64,000 bases of DNA from Arthrobacter sp. 9AX (GCF_902506095.1 NZ_LR733293.1:4321476-4385475); one strand, 5' to 3'; shown: positions 1 through 7,874, counted from the first letter of the stretch. Program-made: numbers and translations. Notes: generated from the sequence alone by a model not told the origin.

Positions 1-310
1 CGGCGTCGTTCTTCAGCTTCATGAGGATACGCGCGGAGATTTCCTGCGGGGTGTACTTCTTGCCATCGATGTCCACCTTCCAGTCGGTGCCCATGTGGCG
101 CTTGACGGATGCGATGGTGCGGTCAATGTTGTTGACGGCCTGGCGCTTGGCGATCTCGCCTACCAGGACCTCGCCGGACTTGGAGAATGCAACGACCGAC
201 GGCGTGGTGCGGCCACCCTCGGCGTTGGCAATAACGGTGGGCTCGCCACCTTCGAGAACGGAGACGACGGAGTTGGTGGTTCCGAGGTCAATACCTACTG
301 CACGTGACAT
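1..310 (-). CDS. dnaK: Chaperone protein DnaK (Hsp70), N-terminal part
   Basis: ATP-dependent Hsp70 chaperone that folds and refolds cytosolic client proteins with DnaJ and GrpE. The first ~103 codons lie on the minus strand and the gene runs off the left edge. The protein starts MSRAVGIDLGTTNS, the phosphate-binding loop of the actin-like ATPase domain, and continues with the conserved VPSVVAF-like stretch and the RTIASVKRHMG segment. The ATG at 308-310 is preceded by a GGAAG ribosome site. Upstream lie two HAIR palindromes and a sigma-70-like promoter, so HspR heat-shock repression is expected. Partial only because of the window edge. Confidence 0.97.
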   Translation of the reverse strand, partial: MSRAVGIDLGTTNSVVSVLEGGEPTVIANAEGGRTTPSVVAFSKSGEVLVGEIAKRQAVNNIDRTIASVKRHMGTDWKVDIDGKKYTPQEISARILMKLKNDA

Positions 311-354
311 GTGTTGCTTCCTTCTTTCCTTGGAAACTTGCTGGCGCCCTGATG

Positions 355-375
355 ATTGAGCGTTCTGCACTCAAC
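355..375. promoter_or_regulatory. HAIR operator 1 (HspR site), promoter-proximal
   Basis: ATTGAGC-N7-ACTCAAC matches the HAIR consensus CTTGAGT-N7-ACTCAAG bound by HspR in actinobacteria. It overlaps the -10 region and start-proximal side of the dnaK promoter, so bound HspR would block RNA polymerase. Confidence 0.82.
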
Positions 376-401
376 CTTACTCAGGGCACCGACGATGTCA
401 A
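374..401 (-). promoter_or_regulatory. dnaK promoter (-35 TTGACA, -10 TAAGGT)
   Basis: Reading the minus strand, TTGACA (396-401) is followed after 16 bp by TAAGGT (374-379). The promoter sits between two HAIR sites and points at dnaK. Assigned by consensus match; the start site is not known. Confidence 0.65.
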
Positions 402-403
402 TT

Positions 404-432
404 GAAAGTTGAGCGAGATACGCTCAACTTTC
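404..432. promoter_or_regulatory. HAIR operator 2 (HspR site), upstream
   Basis: A perfect 12-bp inverted repeat with a 5-nt centre. Its core is GTTGAGC-N7-GCTCAAC (408-428), a second HAIR element just upstream of the -35 box. Two operators flanking one promoter are consistent with tight HspR repression of the dnaK operon. Confidence 0.85.
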
Positions 433-560
433 GCCTCGGTATAAATAGGAACCTTCGGCGAGTCCCTTGCATTTCCGGGGTTAACGTCCGACGGCGGCCC
501 TCCGTTTCGCTGTTGGAGAACCGCCTGTCGGGCTGCTTTTTCGAGGGGTGCCTGTCGCTG

Positions 561-857
561 CTATCTCTCGGTGTCGGTGTCGCCGTGCAGCGGACCGCGT
601 TCCTCTGCTGTGGTGTTTACCTGCCCGTCCGTGAGCCGCTCGCGGACGGCATCCGACTCGCGCGCCGTCCCGGCGGTACCGGCGTCGCCATAGTCCCCGT
701 CGGGATATTCGCCGTCTTCGAGATTTTCAACAGGCTCCCCCACGCTTCCGGCATCACCGTAGTCACCGTCCACATACTGCCCGCCCTCGCCTTCCAGTCC
801 GGGGGCAGTGCTCCCCCTGCGGGCCTCCTCGCCAGGGGTTTCCGGGGTCTCAGTCAT
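561..857 (-). CDS. Small acidic protein with DGDYGDAG repeats, unknown function
   Basis: A 98-residue, strongly acidic protein rich in Gly, Asp and Glu. It has two near-identical internal repeats, YVDGDYGDAGS and YPDGDYGDAGT, about 27 residues apart, and has neither a signal peptide nor a membrane segment. The ATG at 855-857 has a good GGAGAG ribosome site, which supports it as a real gene. Composition suggests an intrinsically disordered, possibly metal- or cation-binding stress protein, but this is inference from sequence only. It is transcribed in the same direction as dnaK, but the HAIR promoter lies between them, so it is probably a separate unit. No family recognised. Confidence 0.7.
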   Translation of the reverse strand: MTETPETPGEEARRGSTAPGLEGEGGQYVDGDYGDAGSVGEPVENLEDGEYPDGDYGDAGTAGTARESDAVRERLTDGQVNTTAEERGPLHGDTDTER

Positions 858-905
858 GGTGCATCTCTCCTTTGAGTTCCGCGTCCATCCGGGCGCACTT
901 GCAGT

Positions 906-1094
906 CTAATCAGCGGGAACTTCCGCCAACAGGGCCCACACCGGCCTCTTCGGACAGCGCGGCCATCCCGGCATCCCGGCCCGGACCCGGAGGTGGTGGT
1001 CAAAAAGCTCCGCCGGGGCGGAGAAGGTATCCGGCCCATACTGGTTGAAGACCTCGAAACTCACGGCCCAACCAGCACCGCCGACATGCCCCAT
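906..1094 (-). CDS. Possible small protein of unknown function
   Basis: A 62-codon reading frame starting at the ATG at 1092-1094. Third codon positions are strongly G/C and the composition is protein-like (MGHVGGAGWAVSFEVF, then a HHLRVRAG segment and a Trp-rich end). No domain recognised. The frame is open further upstream to a TTG at 1154, but that would overlap the divergent epimerase gene. The ribosome site is weak (ATCAGG directly before ATG). It could be a genuine small gene or a chance frame; codon bias is the only real support. Confidence 0.35.
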   Translation of the reverse strand: MGHVGGAGWAVSFEVFNQYGPDTFSAPAELFDHHLRVRAGMPGWPRCPKRPVWALLAEVPAD

Positions 1095-1144
1095 CCTGAT
1101 CTCGAGAGCACTGGTCTCGACATGGCGAAATCCCGGAGGAAAAA

Positions 1145-2074
1145 TTGTCAACAACGTACGTGGTGACCGGAGCAGGACCCGTGGGCTGGACCATCGCCGA
1201 GCAGCTGGCGGCCGCTGGCCACAGGGTCCGCATCCTGACCCGTTCCGGCAGCGGACCCACGCAGCCGCTGGTGGAACGCATTACAGGTGACGCGAAGGAT
1301 CCATCCCAGCTGCACGCAGTGTTCGCGGGCGCCAGCGCGGTCTTCCACTGCATCCACGGCTCCACCTACACGGCCGCAACGTGGGAGTCCGAACTGCCTG
1401 CCGCGGAGCAGGCGGTGCTGAAGGCAGCCCAGGAGGCCGGCGCCGTCGTCGTATTTCCTGAAAGCCTCTACTCCTACAGCGAGCCCCACCGCGTTATGAC
1501 GGAAAGCAGTCCCCGGGCAGCAACAGGCGGCAAGCGCGGAGTCCGGACCGAACTCCTGCGCGCGCGGGCAGCAGCCAAGACCCCGTGCGTCAGCGTGGTG
1601 GCCGGCGATTTCTTCGGCCCCAGGGTCCGGCTGGCACATGCTGGTGAACGCATGGTTCCCGCGATCCTGGCCGGCACGAACCTCGCCGTGGTGGGCAGTG
1701 CCACGCTGCCGCACTCCTTCACCTACGTTCCGGACCTCGCGGCGGCCATGATTGTGGCGGCGGAAACTCCGTCCGCCTGGAACAAGGTGTGGCATGCCCC
1801 CACCGGCCCTGCGCTCACGCAGCAGGAACTCGTGTCAGCCTTTGCCGCCGCCGCCGGCAGGAAGGCTCCAAAGGTGCGGGTCCTGCCGGGTTGGGTGCTC
1901 AGGGCCGCAGGAATCTTTTACACCGACGCCCGCGAGCTCGCCGAGACGCTCTACCAGTTTGAGAAGCCGTTCGTGATGGCCTCAGCGCTCTCGGAGGCAA
2001 CCCTTGGCATCAGCCCCACGCCCCTGCCCGCAGCTGCGGCCGCCACCGTTGAGTGGTGGCGGCAGCAGGAGTGA
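1145..2074 (+). CDS. NAD(P)-dependent epimerase/dehydratase-family protein
   Basis: A 309-residue extended short-chain dehydrogenase. The N-terminus shows a Rossmann strand and the nucleotide-binding loop VVTGAGPVGWTIAEQ (GxGxxG, residues ~7-13), then an RILTR strand suggesting NADP use. The middle contains FHCIHGSTY and ESLYSYSE. The classical YxxxK catalytic pair is not obvious, so this is more like an atypical epimerase or NmrA-like reductase. The start is TTG at 1145, chosen because GGAGGA lies 4 nt upstream (1135-1140); no ATG is better placed. Substrate unknown. The nearest genes are not obviously related. Confidence 0.85.
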   Translation: MSTTYVVTGAGPVGWTIAEQLAAAGHRVRILTRSGSGPTQPLVERITGDAKDPSQLHAVFAGASAVFHCIHGSTYTAATWESELPAAEQAVLKAAQEAGAVVVFPESLYSYSEPHRVMTESSPRAATGGKRGVRTELLRARAAAKTPCVSVVAGDFFGPRVRLAHAGERMVPAILAGTNLAVVGSATLPHSFTYVPDLAAAMIVAAETPSAWNKVWHAPTGPALTQQELVSAFAAAAGRKAPKVRVLPGWVLRAAGIFYTDARELAETLYQFEKPFVMASALSEATLGISPTPLPAAAAATVEWWRQQE

Positions 2075-2077
2075 CGG

Positions 2078-4276
2078 CTAGCGGGTGGCCACCTCTTCGA
2101 GGGGTTCCATTCCGGCACCGCGCTGCACGGCTGCGTCCAGTGCAGGCCGCCCGGGCCTGCCCGGCCACCAGATGCGCGGCCCAATATCGTAGGCCAGGGC
2201 AGGCACCAGCAGCGACCGCACCAGGACGGTATCCAGCAGCACGCCGAAGGCCACAATGAACGCCAGCTGCACCAGGAACATGATCGGAATAACCCCCAGC
2301 GCGGCGAACGTGGCGGCCAGGACTACGCCGGCGGACGTGATCACGCCGCCGGTCACGCCCAGCCCCCGCAGGATGCCGGGCCGGGTGCCGTGCTTCAGCG
2401 ATTCCTCGCGGACCCGGCTCATCAGGAAGATGTTGTAATCCACGCCGAGCGCCACCAGGAACACAAAGCCGAACAGCGGAACGGTGGCATCAGCGCCCGG
2501 GAAGCCCAGGATGTTGTTGAAAACGAACGCGGAGACGCCCATGGCCGCGGCGTAGGAGAGCACCACCGAAAGGACCAGCAGCACCGGCGCCACGATGGAG
2601 CGCAGCAGGAGCATCAGGATAAGGAGGATCACACCCAGGACCACGGGGATGATGACCATCAGGTCATGCTGCGCGGTGGTGTTCGTGTCTAGTGCCGTGG
2701 CAGTGACGCCGCCCACCAGGGCGCCCGGGTCCACACCTCTCACTCCCGTGCGAAGGGCCTTGACGGTCTCCTCGGCCTCAAGCGAATCCGCGGCGTTGTT
2801 GAGGGTGGCGTTGATCAGCACCTTCCCTTCACGGACATCGGGGGCGCTGGGAGCCCCGGGGGCCCCGGTGATGGGCACGGACCCCTGGGCCAGCAGGTAA
2901 GCCTCGCCCACGCCGTCGGACGCCTTCACCGCATCCAGCACCTCCTGCGCCTTGCCCTGGTCCGCAACCACGACGGCGGGGCTGCCGCTGCCGGCGTCGA
3001 AATGGCGCGCCAGCGCGTCCTGGCCGTCCACGGCATTGGAGGCGGAGAGGATGACGTCCGTCTGCGGGACGCCGTTGGCCTTCAGCTGCAGCACGCCGCC
3101 GGCGGCGACCACCAGCAGCAGGACCGAGGCCACCCAGACCGTCCGCGGCCGCCGCGAAACCAGGGAGCCGGTGGCGCGCCACAGGCCTTTCTGGCCCTCC
3201 AGTCCACTGACCAGCTCCGGCTCACGCTGGTCCGCCGGGACGAGCTTGGGCCGGAAGGGCCAAAACGCCGCCCGGCCAAACAGCGCCATCAGGGCCGGCA
3301 GCAGGGTCAGCGCAGCGAACAGCGCGCAGAGGATGCCAGCCGCAGCCACGGGGCCCAGCGCCTTGTTGGAATTCAGATCCGAGAAGAGCAGGCACAGGAG
3401 CGCGATGATCACGGTGGCGCCAGACGCCAGGATGGGCTCGAAGGAGGCCTTCCAGGCGGTCAGCACGGCGGCGGTGCGGTTGGTGGTATGAGTCAGGGCC
3501 TCCCGGAACCTCGCCACAAACAGCAGGGCGTAGTCCGTTGCCGCACCGATCACCAGAATCGACAGGATGCCCTGGCTCTGCCCGTTGAGTTGGATCCATC
3601 CAGCCTTGGCCATGCCGAAAACCAGCAGGATGGCGGCGCACAGAGCGAAGACGGATGTCAGCAGCACCACAATGGGCAGCAGGAGCGAGCGGTAGACAAC
3701 CAGCAGGATCACAAATACAGCCCCCAGCGCCACCAGCAGGAGGATGCCGTCGATACCGGCGAACGCCGCCGTCAGGTCGGCCGCCAACCCGGCGGGACCG
3801 GTGACGTAGGTTCTGATGCCCTCCGGGGCCGACTCGGCAACCGTGTCCCTCAGATCCTGGACCACTTCCTTCACTTCCTGGGAGGAGTCGATGGGGACGA
3901 TGAACTGCACCGCCCTGCCGTCCTCGGACGGGATGGGCCCGATCACTGCGCTGCCCACCTGCAGCTCCTCCAGTTCCGTGCGGAGGGTCGCTGCTTCACC
4001 CAGCTGCGCGCGGCTCAGGGCCTGGTCGCTTTCGAGGACGATGACGCCGGGCACTTCGTCTGAATCCCGGAACTTCGATTGCCAGTCCTGGGCCGCCGTG
4101 GCTTCGGCACTGGCCGGCAGGAACGATGCCTGGTCATTCGATGAGACCTCGTCCAGCCGCCCGAACGTGGGGCCGCCAACACCTGCGAGCGCCAGCCAGG
4201 TCAGCACGAGGAGGAGTGGAACCAGCCAGCGCAGCCAAAAGGGGGCACGCCCCTTGGCATGGGAATGGGATTTCAT
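2078..4276 (-). CDS. MMPL-family RND exporter
   Basis: A 732-residue inner-membrane transporter of the MMPL (mycobacterial large membrane protein) branch of the RND superfamily, which exports lipids or drugs using the proton gradient. The architecture is typical: one N-terminal helix (WLRWLVPLLLVLTWLAL), a large extracytoplasmic domain, five to six helices (GIDGILLLVALGAVFVIL onward), a second extracytoplasmic domain, and a second helix block ending near the C-terminus. The ATG at 4274-4276 has a GGAAGG site; the frame is open further upstream, but that extension is GC-rich antisense of the neighbouring regulator. Divergent from a MarR regulator that probably controls it. Confidence 0.93.
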   Translation of the reverse strand: MKSHSHAKGRAPFWLRWLVPLLLVLTWLALAGVGGPTFGRLDEVSSNDQASFLPASAEATAAQDWQSKFRDSDEVPGVIVLESDQALSRAQLGEAATLRTELEELQVGSAVIGPIPSEDGRAVQFIVPIDSSQEVKEVVQDLRDTVAESAPEGIRTYVTGPAGLAADLTAAFAGIDGILLLVALGAVFVILLVVYRSLLLPIVVLLTSVFALCAAILLVFGMAKAGWIQLNGQSQGILSILVIGAATDYALLFVARFREALTHTTNRTAAVLTAWKASFEPILASGATVIIALLCLLFSDLNSNKALGPVAAAGILCALFAALTLLPALMALFGRAAFWPFRPKLVPADQREPELVSGLEGQKGLWRATGSLVSRRPRTVWVASVLLLVVAAGGVLQLKANGVPQTDVILSASNAVDGQDALARHFDAGSGSPAVVVADQGKAQEVLDAVKASDGVGEAYLLAQGSVPITGAPGAPSAPDVREGKVLINATLNNAADSLEAEETVKALRTGVRGVDPGALVGGVTATALDTNTTAQHDLMVIIPVVLGVILLILMLLLRSIVAPVLLVLSVVLSYAAAMGVSAFVFNNILGFPGADATVPLFGFVFLVALGVDYNIFLMSRVREESLKHGTRPGILRGLGVTGGVITSAGVVLAATFAALGVIPIMFLVQLAFIVAFGVLLDTVLVRSLLVPALAYDIGPRIWWPGRPGRPALDAAVQRGAGMEPLEEVATR

Positions 4277-4321
4277 GATGCCTTCCGGAACCGTGGGAGT
4301 AGAATTGCTTCCATAATAGAG

Positions 4322-4340
4322 TATCTCGATCATGGAGATA
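4322..4340. promoter_or_regulatory. Candidate MarR operator
   Basis: Inverted repeat TATCTC-N7-GAGATA in the AT-rich 200-bp gap between the divergent MMPL exporter and MarR genes. Size and position fit a dimeric winged-helix MarR repressor controlling both genes. Inferred from symmetry and location only. Confidence 0.5.
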
Positions 4341-4477
4341 AATAATGGCCGGCCGTTGCTTTCTTCTGACCGATGCCGGGGGTCCCGCCCAGCTGAAGTA
4401 ATATCCGTCAGTACGGCCGGGGCAGCAGCGCCCTGTATCAGGCCGTGGATGGCCGGGCAGGAATTCGGGAGGTGGAC

Positions 4478-5014
4478 GTGGCAGGCAACAGGACTCCCGC
4501 CGCGCCGGGGCCGCAGCAGGGCCCGCCCCAAGGCGGAGGCCCCCATGCGCTGATACGCCTCCTGCAGGAATTCACGCTGGAGGCCAACCGCTACGTGGAT
4601 GCGGCCGGCGGGCGCAAGGACATGCACCGGACAGACCTCAACGCGCTGGCCGTCATTATGCGCCACACGGCGAACGGGGTCGCGGTCACCCCCGGGCTGC
4701 TGCGGAAGGAACTGAACCTGAGCTCCCCCGCCACCACCGCCTTGATTGACAGGCTGGACAGCTCCGGACACGTGGTTCGGGAGCGCGACAGCCCCGACCG
4801 CCGGCAGGTCCACCTCCGGATGACGCCCAAGGCCTTTGAGGAGGGCGGCGCCATCTTCGCGCCCCTCTCCCGCCGGATGGGCAGCGCGATGGCCGGCTTC
4901 TCGCCCGGGGAACTTGAAACGGTCACCAGGTTTATGGCAGCGATGGTGGAGGCCACGGTGACGGCGCGGGAAGAATCCTCCGGTGCAGCCGAGTCCCCCA
5001 TCCCGCCCGACTAA
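4478..5014 (+). CDS. MarR-family transcriptional regulator
   Basis: A 178-residue winged helix-turn-helix regulator. The recognition region reads GLLRKELNLSSPATTALIDRLDSSGHVVRERDSPDRRQ, a typical MarR recognition helix followed by the wing with its DxRR motif. Flanking helices (ALIRLLQEFTLEANRY and ETVTRFMAAMVEAT) would form the dimer interface. GTG at 4478 is chosen because GGGAGG (4467-4472) lies 5 nt upstream; an upstream GTG at 4445 lacks a site. Divergent from the MMPL exporter, which it probably represses until a drug or lipid ligand binds. Confidence 0.9.
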   Translation: MAGNRTPAAPGPQQGPPQGGGPHALIRLLQEFTLEANRYVDAAGGRKDMHRTDLNALAVIMRHTANGVAVTPGLLRKELNLSSPATTALIDRLDSSGHVVRERDSPDRRQVHLRMTPKAFEEGGAIFAPLSRRMGSAMAGFSPGELETVTRFMAAMVEATVTAREESSGAAESPIPPD

Positions 5015-5085
5015 GTCGCGCGAAGTCTCGTTTTGACCCGCCAAAACAGCGCTTCCCGCCACCTGGTTGGGGGTAGCGTTTCCTT

Positions 5086-5904
5086 ATGAGTGCGCAGCAG
5101 CCCGAAGACGACGTTTACACGCACGGCCACCACGAGTCCGTGGTCCGCGCCCATGCCGCCAGGACCGCCGAGAACTCGGCCGCCTTTGTCCTGCCGCACC
5201 TCACGCCCGGAACAGCACTGCTCGACGTCGGCTGCGGCCCGGGCAGCATCACCTGCGATTTCGCCGAGCTGGTCAGCCCCGGCAAGGTTACCGGCCTGGA
5301 CCGCTCGCCCGACATCATTGCCCAGGCCACGGCCCTGGCCGTCGAACGGGAAGTGTCCAACGTCGAATTCGTTGCCGGCAACATCTACGATCTGGACTTC
5401 GAGGACGAAACGTTCGACGTCGTCCATGCCCACCAGGTGCTGCAGCACCTGACCGACCCCGTGGAGGCGCTGCGGGAGATGCGCCGGGTTGCGAAGCCCG
5501 GCGGCATTGTCGCTGTACGCGACGCCGACTTCCACGGCATGAGCTGGTACCCCGCCATCCCGGAGCTGGACGAGTGGATGGAGCTGTACCAGCGCATTGC
5601 GCGCAGGAACGGAGCAGAGCCCGACGCCGGGCGGCGGCTCGTGAGCTGGGCGCAGTCAGCGGGTTTCACCGATGTGGCGCCCACCAGCAGCAACTGGCTT
5701 TACGCCACGGGTCAGCAGCGACGCTGGCAGGCGCGGGTGTGGGGCGAACGCGTGCTCCACTCAGCGTTTGCCGAGCAGGCCCTGGAGTACGGCTTCGCCA
5801 ACCCCGCGGACCTGGCCAGGATTTCCGCCGGCTGGCACCGCTGGGGTTCCACCGACGACGGCTGGTTCCTGATCCCCAACGGTGAGGTCATCGCGCGGGC
5901 GTAG
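5086..5904 (+). CDS. Class I SAM-dependent methyltransferase
   Basis: A 272-residue methyltransferase of the UbiE/Methyltransf_11 type. Motif I is ALLDVGCGPGSITCDFA (residues ~45-61), followed by the acidic loop GLDRSPDI, motif II FEDETFDVVHAHQVLQHL and motif III MRRVAKPGGIVAV. The first residues include YTHGHHESVVRAH, common in actinobacterial members. The acceptor substrate cannot be deduced. The ATG at 5086 has only a weak GGGGG upstream, with TAGCGT 10 nt before it. Appears to be a single-gene unit. Confidence 0.92.
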   Translation: MSAQQPEDDVYTHGHHESVVRAHAARTAENSAAFVLPHLTPGTALLDVGCGPGSITCDFAELVSPGKVTGLDRSPDIIAQATALAVEREVSNVEFVAGNIYDLDFEDETFDVVHAHQVLQHLTDPVEALREMRRVAKPGGIVAVRDADFHGMSWYPAIPELDEWMELYQRIARRNGAEPDAGRRLVSWAQSAGFTDVAPTSSNWLYATGQQRRWQARVWGERVLHSAFAEQALEYGFANPADLARISAGWHRWGSTDDGWFLIPNGEVIARA

Positions 5905-6133
5905 CGCCCTGCCACAGGCGAACGACGTGCAGATCTCCCTATAGCGGAGTCCGGACTGCCCGAGCCCGCCCCCGGCGAATGCCGTCGGAACATGAGCTAC
6001 TACGCTGACAATGCATACGGGGCCGGGCCTTACAGGCCATGGTTGAGGGGCTGACGCTGGTTACGGCAGATGAGGACCGCAAGCCCTCGGACCGGTGGCA
6101 ATCCTCTGGCAGGAACAACACTAAACTTGGTTG

Positions 6134-6757
6134 GTGCAATTCTCCCTTTGGCTCGCCCTGGCGGGCGCCGGCGTACTGATCAGCTTCACACCCGGAGCAG
6201 GTGCCATCAACACCATGAGCAACTCGCTCAACGCCGGATTCCGGCGCTCGATGTGGGGAATTCTGGGCCAACAGGCCGCACTGGTCATCCACGTAGTGAT
6301 CGTGGCCCTTGGCGTAGGGGTCCTGGTGGCCAGTTCGCCCATCGCCTTCAACATCATCCGTTACTCAGGCGCTGCCTACCTCGTATATCTGGGCATCAGG
6401 CAATTCCTCGCCAAGCCCGACGTTGAACAGGAGAGAATCGCCGGCCTCCGGAACGAGCCTGCCTGGTCCATCTTCCGGCGCGGCTTCTGGGTAAACCTGC
6501 TGAACCCGAAGGCCATTATCTTTTTCCTCGCGTTCATGCCCCAGTTCATCCGGCCCGGGCAACCCCTCCTAACCCAGTACGCAGTACTGACCGCAACGAT
6601 CGTGGCCATCGATATCCTGGTGATGTGGTTCTTCTTCGCAGCCGCCGCCAGGTCCTTTGAGCGGTTCACCCGGAACGCCCGCGGCCAACTGGTCCTCAAC
6701 CGGGCATTCGGTGTGCTGTTTGTAGCGGTGGGTATCGTGCTGGCTGTCCTCCACTGA
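6134..6757 (+). CDS. LysE/RhtB-family amino-acid exporter
   Basis: A 207-residue integral membrane protein with about six helices. The N-terminus VQFSLWLALAGAGVLISFTPGAGAINTM carries the family signature (PGP/PGA region), followed by the NSLNAGFRRSMWGILGQQ loop and NLLNPKAIIFFLAFMPQF. Members export lysine, homoserine, threonine or other amino acids. GTG at 6134 is preferred over the adjacent TTG at 6131: there is no ribosome site, but TAAACT (6122-6127) lies 6 nt before the GTG, pointing to a leaderless transcript. Substrate not assignable. Confidence 0.9.
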   Translation: MQFSLWLALAGAGVLISFTPGAGAINTMSNSLNAGFRRSMWGILGQQAALVIHVVIVALGVGVLVASSPIAFNIIRYSGAAYLVYLGIRQFLAKPDVEQERIAGLRNEPAWSIFRRGFWVNLLNPKAIIFFLAFMPQFIRPGQPLLTQYAVLTATIVAIDILVMWFFFAAAARSFERFTRNARGQLVLNRAFGVLFVAVGIVLAVLH

Positions 6758-6775
6758 GTACCGGCACATCCTTGC

Positions 6776-6798
6776 TCACACTCACTAACGCAGTGTGA
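6776..6798 (+). terminator. Candidate terminator after LysE gene
   Basis: Inverted repeat TCACACT-N9-AGTGTGA, 18 nt after the LysE-family stop, followed by an A-rich stretch. Short, moderately stable stem. Confidence 0.4.
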
Positions 6799-6874
6799 CG
6801 AAAACTAAAAACTTCTTTACAGCCGAGTCAACTTTTGTGAACCGCGCCCTAGCCAACAGCGTTGATGGGCGCGC

Positions 6875-7438
6875 ATGCTTAGCCTTATGAACTCAGCGTC
6901 GAGCCCATACCGCGTCATCGCCGTCTGCACCGGAAACATCTGCCGGTCCCCCATGGCCGAGCTGATGCTCGCCGAGGCGTTGAAACGGGAGGGGCTGGAC
7001 GGCCTGGTGGCTGTTGATTCGGCGGGCACCACGGGCTACGAAGCGGGCCGGCCCATAGACCCGAGGGCGGCCCGGCGGCTGGGCGCCACGCAGCTTGCTG
7101 CGGACAAGCACATTGCCCGGGAGTGGGAGTACGCCTGGTTCCACGAGCGCGACCTGATCCTTGCGCTCGACATCGACCACTACGCCTGGCTGAGCCAGGG
7201 GGCGCCCGACCAGGAATCCAGGAACAAGATCCGCATGCTGCGCAGCTTTGATCCACGGCTTGCGGACAAAGATCTGCTGGACCAGGGCATAGAGGATCCC
7301 TGGTACGGCGGGCAGTCCGACTTCGATGCCGTCTGGCATCAGGTCCACGGCGCGCTGCCCGGACTCTTGGACTACCTCAAAGAGGCCATCCTAAAAAACA
7401 CGCATCTCCGGCATGCGGCCCGCCTGCGGGCCGGCTGA
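6875..7438 (+). CDS. Low-molecular-weight protein-tyrosine phosphatase
   Basis: A 187-residue cytosolic phosphatase. The P-loop CTGNICRSPMAE (Cys18, Arg24 in this start) matches the C(X)5RS motif of the family, and the general acid is in DPWYGGQSDFD near residue 146. In actinobacteria such enzymes dephosphorylate tyrosine kinases of polysaccharide export or host/stress targets. Two starts are possible, ATG 6875 and ATG 6887 (MNSASSPYR); neither has a clear ribosome site. No partner kinase gene is nearby. Confidence 0.93.
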   Translation: MLSLMNSASSPYRVIAVCTGNICRSPMAELMLAEALKREGLDGLVAVDSAGTTGYEAGRPIDPRAARRLGATQLAADKHIAREWEYAWFHERDLILALDIDHYAWLSQGAPDQESRNKIRMLRSFDPRLADKDLLDQGIEDPWYGGQSDFDAVWHQVHGALPGLLDYLKEAILKNTHLRHAARLRAG

Positions 7439-7546
7439 CCCGGGGCCGGGCCCCAGCTGAGTAGCCGGGCAGGGCGGGCCGGAGAGACAGTGCCCGGGCA
7501 GGAGAACCCCGGTACCGGAACGCCGCAGATTAATCTCCAGTTATAA

Positions 7547-7563
7547 TTGAGAATGATTCTCAA
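7547..7563. promoter_or_regulatory. Zur/Fur-family box
   Basis: TTGAGAATGATTCTCAA is a perfect 8-1-8 palindrome of the Fur-superfamily type. It sits 1 nt upstream of a TAAGCT -10-like hexamer (7565-7570), just ahead of the L36 paralogue gene. Because zinc-free ribosomal paralogues and CobW-type GTPases are standard Zur targets in actinobacteria, Zur is the likely regulator rather than Fur. Confidence 0.8.
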
Positions 7564-7577
7564 CTAAGCTGGACGGC

Positions 7578-7739
7578 ATGAACCTCATTGTCGTCAGTTC
7601 CCTGGACGCACTCTGCCGCAATCGGGCGTGCGAAGGCCTTTCCGCCGCCCACCCCGGGATGCCGGGACACCGCCCGGGCAGCCACCTCTGCCGGACCACA
7701 AATCCACCAACCACACCCCCATCAAGGAGCACAACATGA
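7578..7739 (+). pseudogene. Probable remnant of CobW/YciC-type GTPase gene, now a 53-codon leader ORF
   Basis: The ATG at 7578 lies 7 nt after TAAGCT, so it would be a leaderless start. The first ~28 codons (MNLIVVSSLDALCRNRAC...) resemble the N-terminus of actinobacterial zinc-regulated COG0523 (CobW/YciC) GTPases. The frame then turns into a Pro/Thr-rich tail with no Walker motifs and stops at 7737-7739. The stop overlaps the L36 start (ATGA), so it still forms a translationally coupled upstream ORF. The likely history is an internal deletion of a full GTPase gene that kept its Zur promoter. The resemblance was judged by eye and needs a search; it could instead be a true leader peptide. Confidence 0.5.
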
Positions 7740-7858
7740 AGGTTCGGAACTCACTCCGCGCACTGAAGAAAATCCCGGGCGCGCAAATCGTCCGGCGGCG
7801 CGGAAAGACGTTTGTGATCAACAAAAAGAATCCGCGGATGAAAGCCCGGCAGGGATGA
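7736..7858 (+). CDS. rpmJ2: 50S ribosomal protein L36, zinc-free (type B) paralogue
   Basis: A 40-residue protein, MKVRNSLRALKKIPGAQIVR..., rich in Lys and Arg, matching the YkgO/RpmJ2 form of L36. It contains no Cys, so it lacks the zinc-binding set of the normal L36. Such C-minus paralogues replace the zinc-containing L36 during zinc starvation and free the metal. AAGGAG (7724-7729) gives a strong ribosome site, and the ATG overlaps the stop of the upstream remnant ORF. The Zur box 173 nt upstream fits zinc-starvation induction. Confidence 0.92.
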   Translation: MKVRNSLRALKKIPGAQIVRRRGKTFVINKKNPRMKARQG

Positions 7859-7874
7859 CGGTACGCTCTAATCC

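Noticed and set aside
402..875. Open frame on the plus strand opposite the small acidic protein gene
   Set aside because: Begins inside the HAIR operator, has no ribosome site and no domain; the opposite strand has a ribosome site and repeat structure.
4277..5062. Upstream extension of the MMPL exporter frame
   Set aside because: The extra ~260 codons lie antisense to the MarR gene and the divergent promoter. The ATG at 4276 has a ribosome site and begins the expected N-terminal helix.
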